Source: Oreocharis arfaki (lineage: Eukaryota > Chordata > Aves > Passeriformes > Paramythiidae). From it: DNA of 64,000 nt. Each line of letters begins with the position of its first letter. The first letter of the stretch is position 1. The notes under the pieces were generated by a model. That model had not been told where the DNA came from, did not search any database, and saw only the letters and a list, made by a program, of their open reading frames with translations. Shown here piece after piece: positions 49,866-60,232 of the stretch. The DNA lies in contig VZRR01010248.1 in NCBI GenBank assembly GCA_013398015.1, forward strand, positions 62,001 to 126,000, in the 5' to 3' direction. The translations under genes and the position numbers were made by a program.

Positions 49866-52800
49866 AAATTTGACAATTAAGCCAAGGGGATTTGCTTTTT
49901 CTGTTTAGGAGGAAGTGAGGGGGAATGGCTTGGGGAAGCCACTGAATACTTAAACTGATTTGAGCTACATAAAAGTTACGAGTGATAGCTTATTTCACCT
50001 AACATGCTGTTTGTCGTGTGTAATAAATGTAAGTTCTTATGGGTCAAAACTACTAGTGGTTTATATAATATTTGTGATCACAGCTTGGACTACAAATAAT
50101 TTAAATGTAGAAATCTTCTTGAAAATCATCGAGTTGGCACTTTTGGAGGAATCCAGGCAGTGTAATAACTGCTGCCTCAAAACTGGTAGTTTCTGGTCTT
50201 TTAGTAGATATGTATTTTAGACACACCAAGTGCGTCCACCCAAGTAACTTTTTGTAAACACATTCTCCATGTCTCTCTATGGTATGACTCTGACTTGTTT
50301 AATGTATATTGGAAAAGAAATTTATTTAGAAGTTTCAGTATATGAGGAAACATGTTGCCACAGTTGACACATTTCTCTCTCTTAACTCATATTTCCAGGA
50401 AGTATCTTAATGTAATGATAGCTTCTAATACTTAAACTTCAGGCTGCCAAAAGTCAGAAGCCAAGTAGACTCTATTGCTAGTAGATGCTCATTACAGATT
50501 ACAGCTTCCTTTTGTGATCTGTCTGGGTACTGCTCTTTCTCTGCAAGCCATTTCATTACACTAGAGGTAAAAAATAATTTTACAATAGGAGAAATTGTCC
50601 TTACTGTTTCAAGGTGTGTGATGACAGACCATGTACTTCAACAAGTATTTGGCTCTTGTCATTATTTTATTTGGAAAATTATCAGAAATTAATGCCTGTG
50701 ATAAATATTTTATTTACCATAAACAGTAAGACTAGAAATAGCTTTTTCCTTTTTTTTCCTTCCTTGTCCCCGCCTATGCTCCTACTCCTTGTATTTAAAG
50801 TTTTGCTACTGTCAGATATACTGCATTGCCACGGACTTAGTTAATGGTACAGGAGTAGCATTATTTACTCTAGAATTACTGACTTCTTGTTAACACTTTC
50901 GGCTAGGAAATGACCTGTCACTGGGCTGATGTAAGTAGTTATTGCTCCATGTTTTCATTCTAAGCCCTTTTGTCCCATTTAGGTGCACCCTTCTGGTGTG
51001 TCTGACCATTCCTTGACAAATAAAGACAAAAACTCTGGTCTAATACAGTGGCAATAGGCTTCATGGGATAGTCAGTAACAGTCCTCAGTGTCATGCATGA
51101 CAGATGACTTTGGTTGCCATAGTGATAGCAGCACCATTTATCTCTAAAAGGTGACAGGTTTTTCCCCCAAGCTCTTTAAATGTTTGATTGAAAGACTCTG
51201 ATGCAACTATTTGATATTGATCAGTGAGTGACTGAATGCCCATTGCCAGCAATAGTATTGCATCGTTCACCAGAATGGACTTTAATGAACAGATTCAGGC
51301 ACTTTCATTTTTTCCCAACCTCCTTATCAGTTCTACTCTTTTCTTTTTTTTTTTCTCTTTTTGTTTTTTGTTCCTTTTAATAATAAATAAGGATAGCTTT
51401 AGTAACTCAGCAGAACGATGGTGCCACAGTTCTCTTGTTTTGAGAGTACTGATGGGGGTTGGCCAATAGGGTCATCCTGTGATGGCTGAAATAATCCTTC
51501 AAGTGGACAAAAATATTTCTTTGTGGTTCATCACGTAGTGCACTGGTTCTCCTCTGCCCCATGTCTCTTGTTCTAGGGTACCAGCTGTTGACATTCTTGG
51601 AAAAGGTTTTTAACTTTTGCTGGAGTCTTTTTGCCCTATCCTCTTCCAGGTAATATTTCATTCCCACTCAGTTTTCTCTTCTCCCACAAATGTCCCTTTT
51701 CCAGTGCCTAGCAGTACAATGATCAATTGTCAAGAAATGCTCGGTTGAGATTCCAGCATGTGAAAGAGACTCTTTCCTCAGGAGTGTACAAGGATTGTTG
51801 TTCTGATGGACTTAAATTCTACCTTCTCTTAAATATGTCCATTTTTTCCTATATAATCTTCCAGCAGCTGTTTCTGAGGCTGGTGATACCAGTCAGCCAT
51901 ATTTCTGATGCCAGATTTTCTCACTGCATGGGATTTCTTTCTTCTCAATCATTTTGAAGCAAACCCATTATTTTTTTTCTCAAGGGTTTATTCCAGTGGC
52001 TTGGGTTTGATGGGGTCTGCCACCTACTTCATTTGTGAGTAGTTTAGTGGAGATGTATAGTTCATCTAAAATGGTAGTTAATGTTACAAAATAGAGAAAG
52101 GAGACTCATCTACCTAAGGATAAATATTATCTCAACACTTAGGGCTGATACTAACAAATCACAATTAGGAGACAAATCACAATTTTCTTTTCTCTGACCG
52201 CAACAATTCCTGTTCTTTCACTGATGAGATACTTCCCACCCCAGCATGCACACCCCACCCCACCTTTTATTCCCACATGGCTGAAGTTGTGGGGTTGGTG
52301 TATGTTAGGAGGTGGGGTCTTGTCCTTGTTTGATCTGGAGCTCATTCCTGGCTTGCTGCAGCAAATGTTTCGTCAGTGATTATAGATGCAACATCAAGCT
52401 GGAACATCAAGCAACAGCTAGCTGGAACTAGTTCTAGGTGACCTTTATTCACTGCTTCTTGAGTGTGTCCTAAGCTCTTCAAAAGCAGTTTTTCAGCATC
52501 TGAGTTCCTCATGATAAAACATGAGGAATGATAGAGGCACTAGGCAGCTGTAGGTCTGGAGTGAGTGGTGTTTGCTTGCATTGAATCTGTGGCATCTTCT
52601 GTCTGAATCAGTGTGAGCTTTTTCAGCTATTGTCATAGGAGAAGATGAGAGCAACACACAGAAAACTTAATGCATTTCGAAACATGATAATGCCTTTAAC
52701 AGAGAACTGCTACAGAACTGTATTTTAAACAGTAACAGAGATTCTTAAAGGTGCTCTTGAGTTGCTGCTGGGTTATTTTGTTGGGTTTTTTCCCCTTAGC

Positions 52801-53605
52801 CTTTGAAAACCAAAGAAACTGCACACGGTTATTTTCTTGAGTCTTTTAGATGGATTTTTTTCTCTTCAGAAAGTTCGTTATTTATAATACATGACACAGA
52901 GGAGTTCATGCTGTTTTCTGGCCTTGAAGTACCACTGAATAATGATGTTTAATAAAAGAAGTTGTCTAGACTCTTTCTCTGTCCTTGGTCAAATCTCTCT
53001 CACACGTGTTCATTATTCTGCTTCTCAGTGGCTCATTATAGTTTTTAGAATTGTCATATTGGGGACTTACACGTGAGTAGAATAAGCTTGGTCATCCCAC
53101 TCAAAATTGTAAAGAGCTGGCAGGGTTCTATGAACAGTCTGACATTTACTGTTTTTAATAGGTCTGGGGCTACTCTCTTGTCCCTTTTTTTTTTTTTTTT
53201 TCCCAAAAACTAAAAATAGAAGAAAATAACTGACTTTGAACCTCCTGTTGGTATAAGATTTTTAAGTTTGCTTGTCTGGAGACTTAGGTATTTGCAATAT
53301 GATTTGTCTAGTCAGGGAATGTAAGCTAAGACATCTTGAAGTGATTTCATGGTTTGTACATTTTAAAAATATTACTCCCAATTTAATAATGAGTAACATT
53401 AAGTGAGCAGTGATGGTCTGCTTTTAAAACTTCAGAAAATGTTAACTCAAAGTACAAAAGTTAGGGATTTGTTGTTGGTTGGTTGGTTGGGGTTTTTTGG
53501 TCAGGTATGGGGAAAATGGTTTCTTTAAAATTCACTTTTCTGTCTAAGCTGACTGTACGGAATTACTGTGTTTTTAAGGTATGTCCTTTATATCACCCTC
53601 ATTAG

Positions 53606-53700
53606 GCTGGGGCACATTACCATTTCTGCTGAAAAGGGGAGCAAGAATCAGTCTGAAAAGACTACAGGTTTCACTGTATTAGAAATACCAAGCGACCCAG
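53606..53700 (+). other. Candidate exon 1 of a possible plus-strand transcript
   Basis: The segment follows 'tatcaccctcattag' and ends 'agcgacccag' before a strong donor, 'gtaagg', at 53701. It is open for 31 codons in one frame when the first base completes an upstream codon, and leaves one base at its end (phase 1). The predicted peptide is hydrophilic ('SAEKGSKNQSEKTTG…'). The next candidate at 55431 is open in the matching phase. I do not recognise the protein; lncRNA or chance remain possible. Confidence 0.22.
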
Positions 53701-53801
53701 GTAAGGGCACAGAAATGCAAGCACAGAGAAACAGGCATGGTAGACTTTAAATGTGATCCTTTCATTCAGAAATAAACTGATATAAATGGTTCTGACCTGA
53801 T

Positions 53802-53886
53802 GGGTTTTTTGGTTTTGGGGGTTTTTTGGTTGATTGTTTTGTTGTTTTTTGGGGTTGTTTTGTTGTTTTTTGGTTTTTGGTTTTTT
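53802..53886 (+). repeat. T/G-rich low-complexity tract
   Basis: About 85 bases built from 'ggtttttt' and 'gttgtttt' units, all T and G except a few A. The largest such tract in the window. Confidence 0.9.
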
Positions 53887-54057
53887 AAAGATTCCTAGTT
53901 AAATTCCTTGTCTCAGCAGTCATCGGAGACGTGCTCTAATTTCGTCAAACAGACCAATAAGGACACATTAGGTATTTGTGAAGTGTCTACACTGGATTCT
54001 GACTTGGAAAGCTGCCACTTCTTCAGCTCAGACTAGTGCCATCAGCCATATATGATA

Positions 54058-54675
54058 ACAGAATCATTTAGGTTGGAAAAGACATCCAGGATAGAATGCA
54101 ACCTTTGCCTGGTCACCACCATGTCAACCAGACCATGGCACCAAGGGCCACATCCAGTTGCTTCATGAGCACCTCCAGGGATGGTGACTCCAACACCATC
54201 CTGTTACAGCCAGCCTGTTACAAACTTTGAAAACCATCTCCGTGAAGAAATTCTTTCTGATGCCCAGCATGAACCTCCCCTGGCACAATTAGAGACAATT
54301 TCCTCTTGTCCTGTCACTTGTTACCTGGGAGCAGAGCCCATGCCCTCATCTGGCTCCACCCTCCTGTCCGGAAGTTGTAGGGAGTGATAAGGTGCCCCCT
54401 GAGCCTCCTTTTCTCCAGGCTGAGCCCCCCCAGCTCCCTCAGCTGCTCCTCCCTCACTAGACTTGTGCTACAGACTCTTCCCCAGCTCTGTTCCTCAAAG
54501 TCTTTCTTGCAGTAAGGGGCTCAAAACTGGGCACAGGATTCGAGGTGTAGCCTTGTCAGTGCCGAGCATGAGGATTTTCACTTCCCTGGTCCTGTTGCCA
54601 CACTGTTGCTGATAGAGGCCAGGTGCCAATGGCCACCTTGGCACAAACTGGCTTGTGTTCAGCTGGCTGAGCATC
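54058..54675 (-). mobile_element. CR1 LINE, 3' part
   Basis: The minus-strand CR1 starts 'acagaatcatttaggttgga', with 'aagacatccaggatagaatg', 'cctccttttctccaggctga' and 'ttgctgatagaggccaggtg', ending near 'gttcagctggctgagc'. It is the 'ggttggaaaagac' CR1 type, as at 34.5 and 44.8 kb, and is 5'-truncated at about 620 bases. Confidence 0.92.
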
Positions 54676-55430
54676 CATTAGTTTCCCCATATGATTAGAA
54701 TACCTTTTCCTTACTTAAAAACAGTATTTATATTTACTTTTGATGATTCTAATCTGATTTTAGCAACATCCAGTGATGGTAACTTTTCAACAAAAAACTG
54801 AAATAAGAAACAAGAGGTTCCTGGAACACAGCTGAACAAAAAGATGTTTGGCACCACTCACATTCCTGTTTCAGGTTTATCTTGCATATATTCATCACAT
54901 TTTCTAAATGTCAAACTGAAAAGATCACAGAAGAAATACCATAATTTATTTTACATCTAATTTCTACTCAGTGATTTCCAAAACTTTAAAAACATTATCA
55001 TGTGTGCTCTATGGCCTTGTACTAAAGAATTGAATATAAACTCAGAAAAAGAATGGGTTTAATATTCTGTTGTTTTAACTCCGATGTAAGATAAAATATT
55101 TAATTTCTGGAAGACTAAATGCCTGACTCAAGTCTACAGCTATTTTGTTATGGTTTTGTACTTATTCCAGAAGTAAAATGTGCTTTGTAAGTGATCCTTT
55201 ATGGGTTTGTTTGTTTGGGTTTTTTTAATATGCTTTTGGTTTCGTGGTATTAATCTGAAAGTACACATTTCTGTGAACAAGAACTACAACAAGGTGTAAG
55301 GAATGAACTGCTTAATTCAATAATGTGTTTAGTTGCTTCATTCATTTGCCCACTTGAGGCTTTTGTTTTTAAGGAAATAAGTCTTAGTGATATATTGCTT
55401 TTCTAATTTTAATCTTATTTATGCCTTTAG
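54676..55430. other. AT-rich unique sequence, no gene seen
   Basis: Nothing recognised between the CR1 copy and the candidate exon at 55431, apart from a short T/G tract at about 55204-55227. Confidence 0.55.
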
Positions 55431-55508
55431 TGCATTCCTTCTTGGCTGAAATTAAAACCACCACCAACAAAAAAATGTGTCAGGTTATCACAATGGGTAA
55501 TCAGATTG
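55431..55508 (+). other. Candidate exon 2 of a possible plus-strand transcript
   Basis: A pyrimidine-rich acceptor ends 'tatgcctttag' at 55430, and a near-consensus donor, 'gattg|gtaagtat', begins at 55509. The 78-base segment is open in the frame that continues the candidate at 53606-53700 (phase 1 in, phase 1 out), encoding 25 codons including 'FLAEIKTTTNKKMCQVITMG'. A second frame is also open, so coding status is not proven. I recognise no family. Confidence 0.25.
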
Positions 55509-55757
55509 GTAAGTATCTAATATTAAGAGTAATAACTAACTAAATGAGAATGAAAAAAATGTGGTAAATTCAGTTAAAACCACCCAACATATCATTTGCA
55601 AAATGTCATTAATGGTTGTATTATTCGCTAATAAAAATGTCATCTGATTTGTTTCCCTAGTGATCTAGGCTTTAAAACCTAATCTAATAAACAGTTTAGT
55701 ATGTTTGTCTGTGATTCCAAGTAATTTAATTATTCTGACCACATAATATTATTGCAG

Positions 55758-55848
55758 TTCAGACCTGTGATTTCTAGGAAATTAAAGCAACATGGCACTG
55801 GTTCATTCCATCAGATAGCTGAAATGTTTTCTATCACTTCACTGTTTG
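55758..55848 (+). other. Splice-bounded segment, alternative candidate exon
   Basis: It is bounded by 'attattgcag' and by the donor 'tttg|gtaagtat'. The 91 bases are open in phase 0, but if joined to the preceding candidate (phase 1) they reach a stop codon after a few residues. It could be a terminal or non-coding exon, an exon of a lncRNA, or chance. The donor context 'ttggtaagtatc' is identical to that at 55506-55517. Confidence 0.18.
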
Positions 55849-57374
55849 GTAAGTATCCTCATATTTCTGGATTTAAAAAGAGGCCTTACAGTAAACTTTC
55901 TCACAAGAGAGAGGTATCTATTACAGCTTCTATCTTCAACAGAAAGTTTCAAAAGTAATAAAACAATAAAAGAGAATATTTCATTTCATGACTAGTCATA
56001 GGATGGCTATTTATTCCACCCCCCCTCCCCTTATCTCTCTAAGAGGAACCCAATTTTTTTTAATGTTATTTTTGTTGAACTCTTAAATTATTTGCACTAA
56101 GATCTTTGCGGAAATATGCAGCGTAGGCCATTTCTTCATTAAATCATCTTAGAATAGCAAATGTGTCAGATAATCCTTTTTATTTGAAAAAACAAAGCAA
56201 GCAACTCTTGTTCATTAGCACATCAGTGAAGATTCCACAGGCTCTAGTTTGTCTTTGAGCCATCACACCATACCACCATTTTAACAGAAAAGATGAACTT
56301 AATTCAAATAGTCATCTTGTCTCCTCTATGCACTGCCTGTGAATCTTCAGCCCATGTGCACAGCTGATAGGAAAACACAGCTGTTGATTTGGGAGCACTC
56401 TGCATTGCTTGCTAACACTGAAGAGCTTCAGGCTGCAAGAAAGGGCAGTCTGTCAGCCCTTCCAGTTCTGGAAATCAGTGGTTTGGCAAATGATTCAAAA
56501 CCATAAGTGGAAGAAAATTCATGGAGAACTTTGGATAATCCTCATAAGTTTCTGGTGAAAATCTAGTGGGGATTGCCTGGGTAAATCTTTGTTGGTAGAG
56601 ACATGGGGGAGTTGAGCTTATGTGCAAACCTTGAATCCTACCTAATTCCAGAAATCACCAAACTGTGATTTCCATTACTGGTCTGGCCTTCAAAACCATG
56701 TTTCTATACAAATATTGTCATACATTTTTTAAGGACTAGCCTAATACTGGGTTTTTAAACTATCAATTCCCTACTTTGCAAAATGGCTGAAATGATGAGT
56801 GGATTTGGAGCCTCACAGGAAAAATGTCAAACAAGAGGCTGATAAAGGGTGGACAAAGAGGGATTTGGTGCACAGCACGTCAACCCCAGTTAATAAGTAA
56901 TTAACGCAATGCACACAAATTTACATCAGTAAATGCAGCCGTTGTGACTGAATGCTTATACTTTGCTAAAATTATACATTTAAAAGTCTTTTACAGATCA
57001 TCCAGAAATAAATATTTACTCTAGATGATATCAAGTGACTCATTTCCATTCTGGCACAGGAGTTATGGAAATCCATATATGTATATATATTGTATTTTTC
57101 ATGGGCTGAACTAGGAACAAAATACCCTGGTTTTCCCAGCCAAATGGGAAACCAAAATATTTCATAGGTATAAGATCTTGGTTTTTATTTGGAGATTGTA
57201 ATTCTAGTTTTCCTAATGTTGGTTTCCTTCCTATAATACTTTAATGGTAGTAATTTGTTTTGAAAATATTGGATTGTAAGCTTTTGATATCTCACAATTT
57301 TGATCAGAAACTACCCCTCAATGGATGAAGGAAAGAGTAAAGAAACTCTAACAAATTTTTGTTTTTCTCCTTAG
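55849..57374. other. AT-rich unique sequence, no gene seen
   Basis: No mobile element or supported exon. A C-rich stretch ('ccaccccccctcccc') lies at about 56018-56032. Confidence 0.5.
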
Positions 57375-57543
57375 TAAGCAGGTCTAGTCTGTTCTATGAA
57401 AGGGCATTTGTGCATATTTTCTTCATCTCAATTTACTGTCGACAGTGGGCTGCAGAAGGTGATTATGACAATACCAAGGTTAAACCAGTAATGCTTTTCT
57501 GTGGATGCCCAGCACCTCCAGTCTTTCTGTGTTCTCATTACTG
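57375..57543 (+). other. Candidate exon 3 of a possible plus-strand transcript
   Basis: A strong acceptor, 'tttttctccttag', ends at 57374, with a second AG seven bases on (57380-57381). Joined in phase 1 to the candidate at 55431-55508, the first AG gives an open frame of about 55 codons to the donor-like 'actg|gtgagc' at 57544. The second AG gives a different frame of 35 codons ending at a stop at 57489-57491. Both being open weakens the coding case, and neither peptide is recognisable. Confidence 0.18.
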
Positions 57544-59779
57544 GTGAGCAGTTTTTCCTTTTTTGCACCTGTAAGATTTTACACAGCTTTTATGTAGGTG
57601 ATAAAACCCAGGAAACGTTTAATCTACCTTGCTTTGATAGCATCTTTCTTCACTTGTTGAGTTTCTTATTTTTTTTTCCTCGGTCTTTCTTGATTAAAGT
57701 CAGCTGCCTGTTCCTCCAAGGAATGATCTATTTTGGTCTGGCTCTTTCTTACTAGAAAGTGGAAGATTATTCAGCTGTCAGTATTACCTTGGCTTCTACA
57801 CATCGGTGTTATCAATTCTTTGAGGTGCCTGACAGTGTTTATGGATGATCATATCTGCGTGGGAAGATGTTCTGCTTCTCAGACTTTCTTGCCCTTCTGA
57901 GCCTTTTCTTACAAGACAAAAGGTGGCTGTAAACCTAAACTTGATATAAAGATGTTTTTAGTATAGACTTATCAGAAGTTTACAAACCTGATTCCTGCAT
58001 TGAAACAGGCTAATTGAGCATGTGCTGAGGTAACTTGTCTGGATGTTCAAGTCCTGAAACTTATTTTTTCTCAGAATTAAGGTATAGAGAACACCCAGCT
58101 TTAGCCTTAATGGGAAGGGAGGAGTCACTGTGACAGCTTTTTCAAACTGATTTTTGTATGGAATTTCTTTGAGCTGTTTTTCATCTTGTTTTGAAAGATT
58201 GCAAGTGGAGTTGGTTTTTAAGTAGTGCGTTACAATACATTGGTATTGAGAATACATTATTGAGCCTTTGAAGTGAAATATCTTAATTATTTAGAAACTG
58301 AATAGCTGAACTCAAACATCCCCAGGGATCTGCTGCTTTGCCTGCCCCGCTTCAGTTTAAATAAACCTGAACTCTTACAAGATTCAGGAATTGGGTGTTC
58401 TCTTCTCTATGACTGCCCCCCAAAGCCTTTGTGGCACAGAGTCCCTGCGTGTGAGCATTTCATTAAAGACTTGTACTGCCTGAAAGACTGTCTATGAAAA
58501 TCCATTGGTGTGTATGAATGCTGCAGAAATGGTTGTTTAAGAAGATAAGCTTTCAACTGCATGAACTAAATGAATTTCAGGTCAAGATGAACATGTGGCA
58601 GAAATAAAGACAGAAATAATGAGAAATAGGGTTTTAGTAAGTGCTCTTAATGTAAACTGGCAACATTCTCTTACTTTCACCCTCTGAACTACAAGTTTTC
58701 TTTGTATGCACACCTTTCACATAAGGTTATATAAATACTGTTTGGCAAAAAATAGTGGTCTTGGGCATTCTGTTACTTTGGTTTACGTTAGGAGCCTGAC
58801 CCAAAGACTCTAATTTCTTTATGTATTGGACTAGATCAAAGTTGCTCATACTCTTTCTCTCTAAGACGTAGACTGCTTCTTCTGGGTTAATCTCTTTGCC
58901 TAGCTTTCTACAGGGTTTTTAGAATTGCTTTCATCAGAAACCGGTGAATATGGTGTTGCGTGCAAGGATGTATGCAGAATATCTGTATCTGTTCCTTTGT
59001 GACATTGCTACCATTTTTATTTTCCTTTTACCCACTTGGGGGGCTTGCACCAGTGTGAGGCTGAAGACAGACTTAGTTCCAGCTGAAAGGTTGCATCCAT
59101 GTTCAGATCTGCCTTGTCAAAAAGTTGTGCTAAAATATCCTTGGGTGAGTGTCCTCCACAAAAGTATGAGTATGCAACTGGGGAATTGCTCATAAACCAC
59201 CCCAAAAGTTCTGATTTATGTGAAAGAATACTTTGTCTCTTAGCTCATAAGATCTATTAAATGCGGCTCTTAGCAAACATATTAGGGGTAATTTTATCTC
59301 AGTTTCAGATATTAGTTCAACCCAAACCTTCAGTATTTCCTTACAAGACTCTGTACTCGGCACTCAACTGCATAAACAAGCAAGTTCATCATGGACAAGC
59401 CCCTGACAACTGCAGTGAATTGTAAAACAAGCATTTTCAGGTTCACATACTGGCTGTTTTTCATGTGCTGTTGTTTTGCAAAGACAGGGTTGATGAGAAG
59501 CACTTGCAGTTTGCTCCTACTGTATCACATTCTGTAATGATAAATGTGTTTTGAACAAAACAATATTGGGTCTATAAAAAAGAAATTATTCATGTGTAAA
59601 TGGTAGTGGAAGCCCTGCCAAGGGAATAATGAGACTCTAGGAGTGTGCTTATTGATATTCAAAGAAGGGAAAGTGCTGAAGGCAATGGTGTCAGCTTAAT
59701 TTCCTTTTCTAGTCAAACCTTGAATAGTGGTGTAGTCTTTGTAGCTTGCATGGATTCATTCCATAGGAGTTCCTTATAT
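57544..59779. other. Unique sequence with a possible LTR end
   Basis: Mostly T-rich unique DNA. About 58330-58440 holds an AATAAA at 58360-58365 in a GC-richer context followed by 'ggaattgggtgttctcttct' and 'tatgactgccccccaaagcc'. This resembles the R-U5 end of an old LTR, but no TATA box or TG start is visible upstream. Confidence 0.4.
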
Positions 59780-60232
59780 ATGTCCAGTTCTGGGCTCCTC
59801 ACTAGAGGAGAGACATGAAGATCCTGGAGCAAATCTATTGGAGGATTATGAACATGATTAAGGGGCTGGAGTAAGTCAAAGGATTGTTTGAGCCTAAAGA
59901 AAAGGTGACTGAGAGGGGATTTAATATCTGTAAGTATCTGAAGGGAGGTGTCCAGAGGCTGTAGCCAGGCTCTGCTTGGTGGTCCCAGCAACAAGAGAAT
60001 GAGAAGAGATGGGACATTGAAAGTTCCACCTGAAAATGAGGAAGAGCTTTATTTTGAGGGCGACAGAGCACTGGAAGAGATTGCCCAGAGAGGGTGTGGA
60101 GTCTCCTCCTCTGAAGATATTCAAAAGCCATCTGAACAAAATTCTGAGTAGCAAACTCTAGAACGCCCTGCTTGAGCAGGAGCTTCAGGGTTCACTTCCC
60201 ACCTTAACAATTCTGTGGTTGGTTCTGTGATT
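59780..60232 (+). mobile_element. CR1 LINE, 3' part, old and diverged
   Basis: The plus-strand CR1 runs from 'tgtccagttctgggctcctc' through 'acatgaagatcctggagcaa', 'gaagagattgcccagagagg' and 'ctcctctgaagatattcaaa' to a degenerate end 'attctgtggttggttctgtg'. It is clearly more diverged than the other copies and carries the 'gactgagaggggatttaata' variant of older CR1 groups. It is 5'-truncated. Frames on both strands (up to 98 codons) are repeat-derived. Confidence 0.88.

Larger units (their letters stand above)
45836..53605. other. Unique AT-rich sequence, no confirmed gene
   Basis: No mobile element recognised over about 7.8 kb. Simple tracts include T/G-rich sequence at 48655-48713 and 53470-53500, a T19 run at 49847-49865 and a T17 run at 53185-53201. 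A pyrimidine-rich acceptor-like 'ggcctatag' followed 38 bases later by 'gcag|gtatgg' near 48229-48268 is exon-sized, but I cannot tie it to the downstream candidates by phase. Open frames (up to 102 codons, minus, 47663-47971) show no recognisable domain. Confidence 0.5.
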
